Below, piece by piece: positions 22,123-23,251 of a stretch of 23,251 bases of DNA. Under the pieces are notes generated by a model, which was given only the letters and a program-made list of their open reading frames with translations, had not been told where the DNA came from and ran no database searches. The translations under genes and the position numbers were made by a program. The stretch covers positions 1 through 23,251 of the forward strand of contig JAQTRT010000011.1 of assembly GCA_028711675.1 (NCBI GenBank), in the 5' to 3' direction. The DNA is from a bacterium. Lineage in GTDB: Bacteria > Spirochaetota > JAHITG01. Each line of letters opens with the position of its first letter. Position 1 is the stretch's first letter.

Positions 22123-23079
22123 TCAGGCCCCCTTCGGGGATTTTTTCTGCTGAAGCACCTGCTTAAAGAAATTCAGGATCTTTATAACATCGTTCTTGCA
22201 TGTATTTAACGTGATCTTGGCGTCATTGAATTTCTGGCGTTCGGTGAAATTACGGGAGTTGATCTTGTTTTCCGCTATGATGGATAATTTATATTCCAGG
22301 TCATTGAAACCCTTGACCACGATCTCAAGGGCGGTGGTCATGATCTCATTGGCCACCAGGTCCCGCAGATATATGATGCGTTCCTGGGGATTCAACTGGT
22401 TCAGGGCGGTTTTTGTTTCGTCGTCATATGGCCGGGCTTTCAGCTTGGCGTCGTCGAATCCTTTGATGAGGTCTTCGTACTTGGCCTTGGCGTTGTCGAA
22501 CTCCTCGACAATGCTGTTCTTGATCAGGCGGGTGATCTCATCCAGAACAGCCTTATCGTCATAGTTCAGCCGTTCGTTGAAGATATTCGATTCGTAAATG
22601 TTCTTCAGGGCCATCTCCAGACGCGTTTTTACTTTTTCCTTCACTTCCAGGGCGTCATCGATGTTCTTGATCGTGATCCCGTCCGTGCTGGTGATGGGTT
22701 CGGCCGTCTGGGCATCGGGTTTCTTCGGTTCCGCGTTTGTCCCCGGGGCCGGGGGAGCGGCTTCGCCGTTAAAAACGACATTATATTTTTCCTGTAATAC
22801 TTTTTTGCTCAACTCGCCCATCTTGGTTTTGAACAGCACTTCGGTCTTTCTGTCCGGAGCAATGTTGTCATCATATTTTTTTTTCATGTACGTGCCGTCA
22901 AGGACGCTCTTGATGATCCTGACGATCACGATCTTCTTATTCTCGATATCGTATCTGAGCTTGTATTCGTGGCCGTTCTTGTCTATGTAAATATTTTTCA
23001 GTTCGTCCGGCTTGATCTTGGATAATTTCAGGTCGTGGATATCATTGATGTGAACGACATTATCTTTTTCGTCCGCCAT
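22123..23079 (-). CDS. Unknown cytoplasmic protein, helical
   Basis: A 318-residue protein of no family I recognise. Residues 1-100 are mixed, with a KNIYIDKNGHEYKLRYDIENKKIVIVRI beta-like stretch; 105-133 is a Pro/Ala-rich linker; 138-318 is charged and probably alpha-helical with coiled-coil tendency. It has no signal peptide or membrane segment. CAGGAG precedes the start. It begins 12 bases after the end of an outer-membrane barrel gene and is followed after one base by the glycosyltransferase, so it is probably translated from one message with both. Its size and linker suggest two domains joined by a flexible hinge; the role is unknown. Confidence 0.7.
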   Translation of the reverse strand: MADEKDNVVHINDIHDLKLSKIKPDELKNIYIDKNGHEYKLRYDIENKKIVIVRIIKSVLDGTYMKKKYDDNIAPDRKTEVLFKTKMGELSKKVLQEKYNVVFNGEAAPPAPGTNAEPKKPDAQTAEPITSTDGITIKNIDDALEVKEKVKTRLEMALKNIYESNIFNERLNYDDKAVLDEITRLIKNSIVEEFDNAKAKYEDLIKGFDDAKLKARPYDDETKTALNQLNPQERIIYLRDLVANEIMTTALEIVVKGFNDLEYKLSIIAENKINSRNFTERQKFNDAKITLNTCKNDVIKILNFFKQVLQQKKSPKGA

Positions 23080-23091
23080 GGCATGCTCCTG

Positions 23092-23251
23092 TCAAAAGTT
23101 GAATATATAGGAGAGTCCTATTTTATAACTGCTGTAACTGGTCACCGGAATGCCCGCTTCCAGGGCAAGAGCGTTCTTGCCTGTAAAAGAGCCGGTCTTT
23201 ATACCGATGATGAAATCACCCGGGTATTCCATTTCTTTATCGACCCACTCC
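23092..23251 (-). CDS. C-terminal end of an outer-membrane beta-barrel protein, partial
   Basis: Only the last 52 residues are in the window; the frame is open to the right edge. The sequence has alternating polar-hydrophobic strands (DFIIGIKTGSFTG, NALALEAGIPVT) and ends YKIGLSYIFNF, with a C-terminal phenylalanine and aromatic/hydrophobic residues at alternate positions, the outer-membrane insertion signal of barrel proteins. The barrel type cannot be judged from one or two strands. It is the most upstream visible gene of the minus-strand unit leading to the CsgG-domain gene. Confidence 0.65.
   Translation of the reverse strand, partial: EWVDKEMEYPGDFIIGIKTGSFTGKNALALEAGIPVTSYSSYKIGLSYIFNF

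Overview
The window looks like a chromosomal segment from a spirochaete (Spirochaetota), probably an environmental, fermentative one. The main evidence is a tandem pair of secreted FlaA-type flagellar filament sheath proteins (4265-5814), a family tied to spirochaete periplasmic flagella. The end of an outer-membrane beta-barrel gene at the right edge fits a two-membrane envelope. Acetate kinase fits acetate-forming energy metabolism. Species cannot be named from the sequence.

Layout. 1-2497 (+): the end of a TPR protein, the branched-chain aminotransferase ilvE, and a small membrane protein. 2498-2797: repeat-rich gap. 2798-5814 (+): ackA, then the flaA pair, closed by a bidirectional terminator shared with a minus-strand CDP-alcohol phosphotransferase (pgsA-like). 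6583-9848 (+): a 45-residue small protein, a DUF192 probable lipoprotein, archaeal-type phosphoglycerate mutase apgM, and a YbhN/LPG-synthase-like membrane protein. 9940-14925: dapA and speB (+) converging on pdaD, a carboxyspermidine dehydrogenase and nspC (-). 15089-19389 (-): a Claisen-condensation enzyme (LeuA/homocitrate-synthase type) fused to a Cache-like sensor domain, then a stand-alone C-terminal transketolase half, then an MFS transporter. 19854-23251 (-): outer-membrane barrel end, an unknown 318-residue protein, a GT4 glycosyltransferase and a secreted CsgG-domain protein, in one tight array.

How genes work together. PdaD (arginine to agmatine), SpeB (agmatine to putrescine), carboxyspermidine dehydrogenase (putrescine plus aspartate semialdehyde) and NspC (decarboxylation) form a complete arginine-to-spermidine route that needs no S-adenosylmethionine decarboxylase. 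DapA next door uses the same aspartate semialdehyde for lysine and diaminopimelate, so the branch point is encoded here. The Claisen enzyme, transketolase half and transporter may be one transcription unit whose substrate is unknown.

Regulation and repeats. Eight promoter-like sites share one architecture, TTGACA or TTGAAA, exactly 16 bases, then a TATAAT-like box. Three of them leave almost no room for a leader before the start codon. Intergenic gaps carry several short dispersed-repeat types: hairpins with a GTAG foot (REP-like), a GTCATTG...CAGTGAC hairpin element, and short CACNAAGR and ACAGGAT arrays. No rRNA, tRNA, CRISPR array, insertion sequence or prophage gene was seen.
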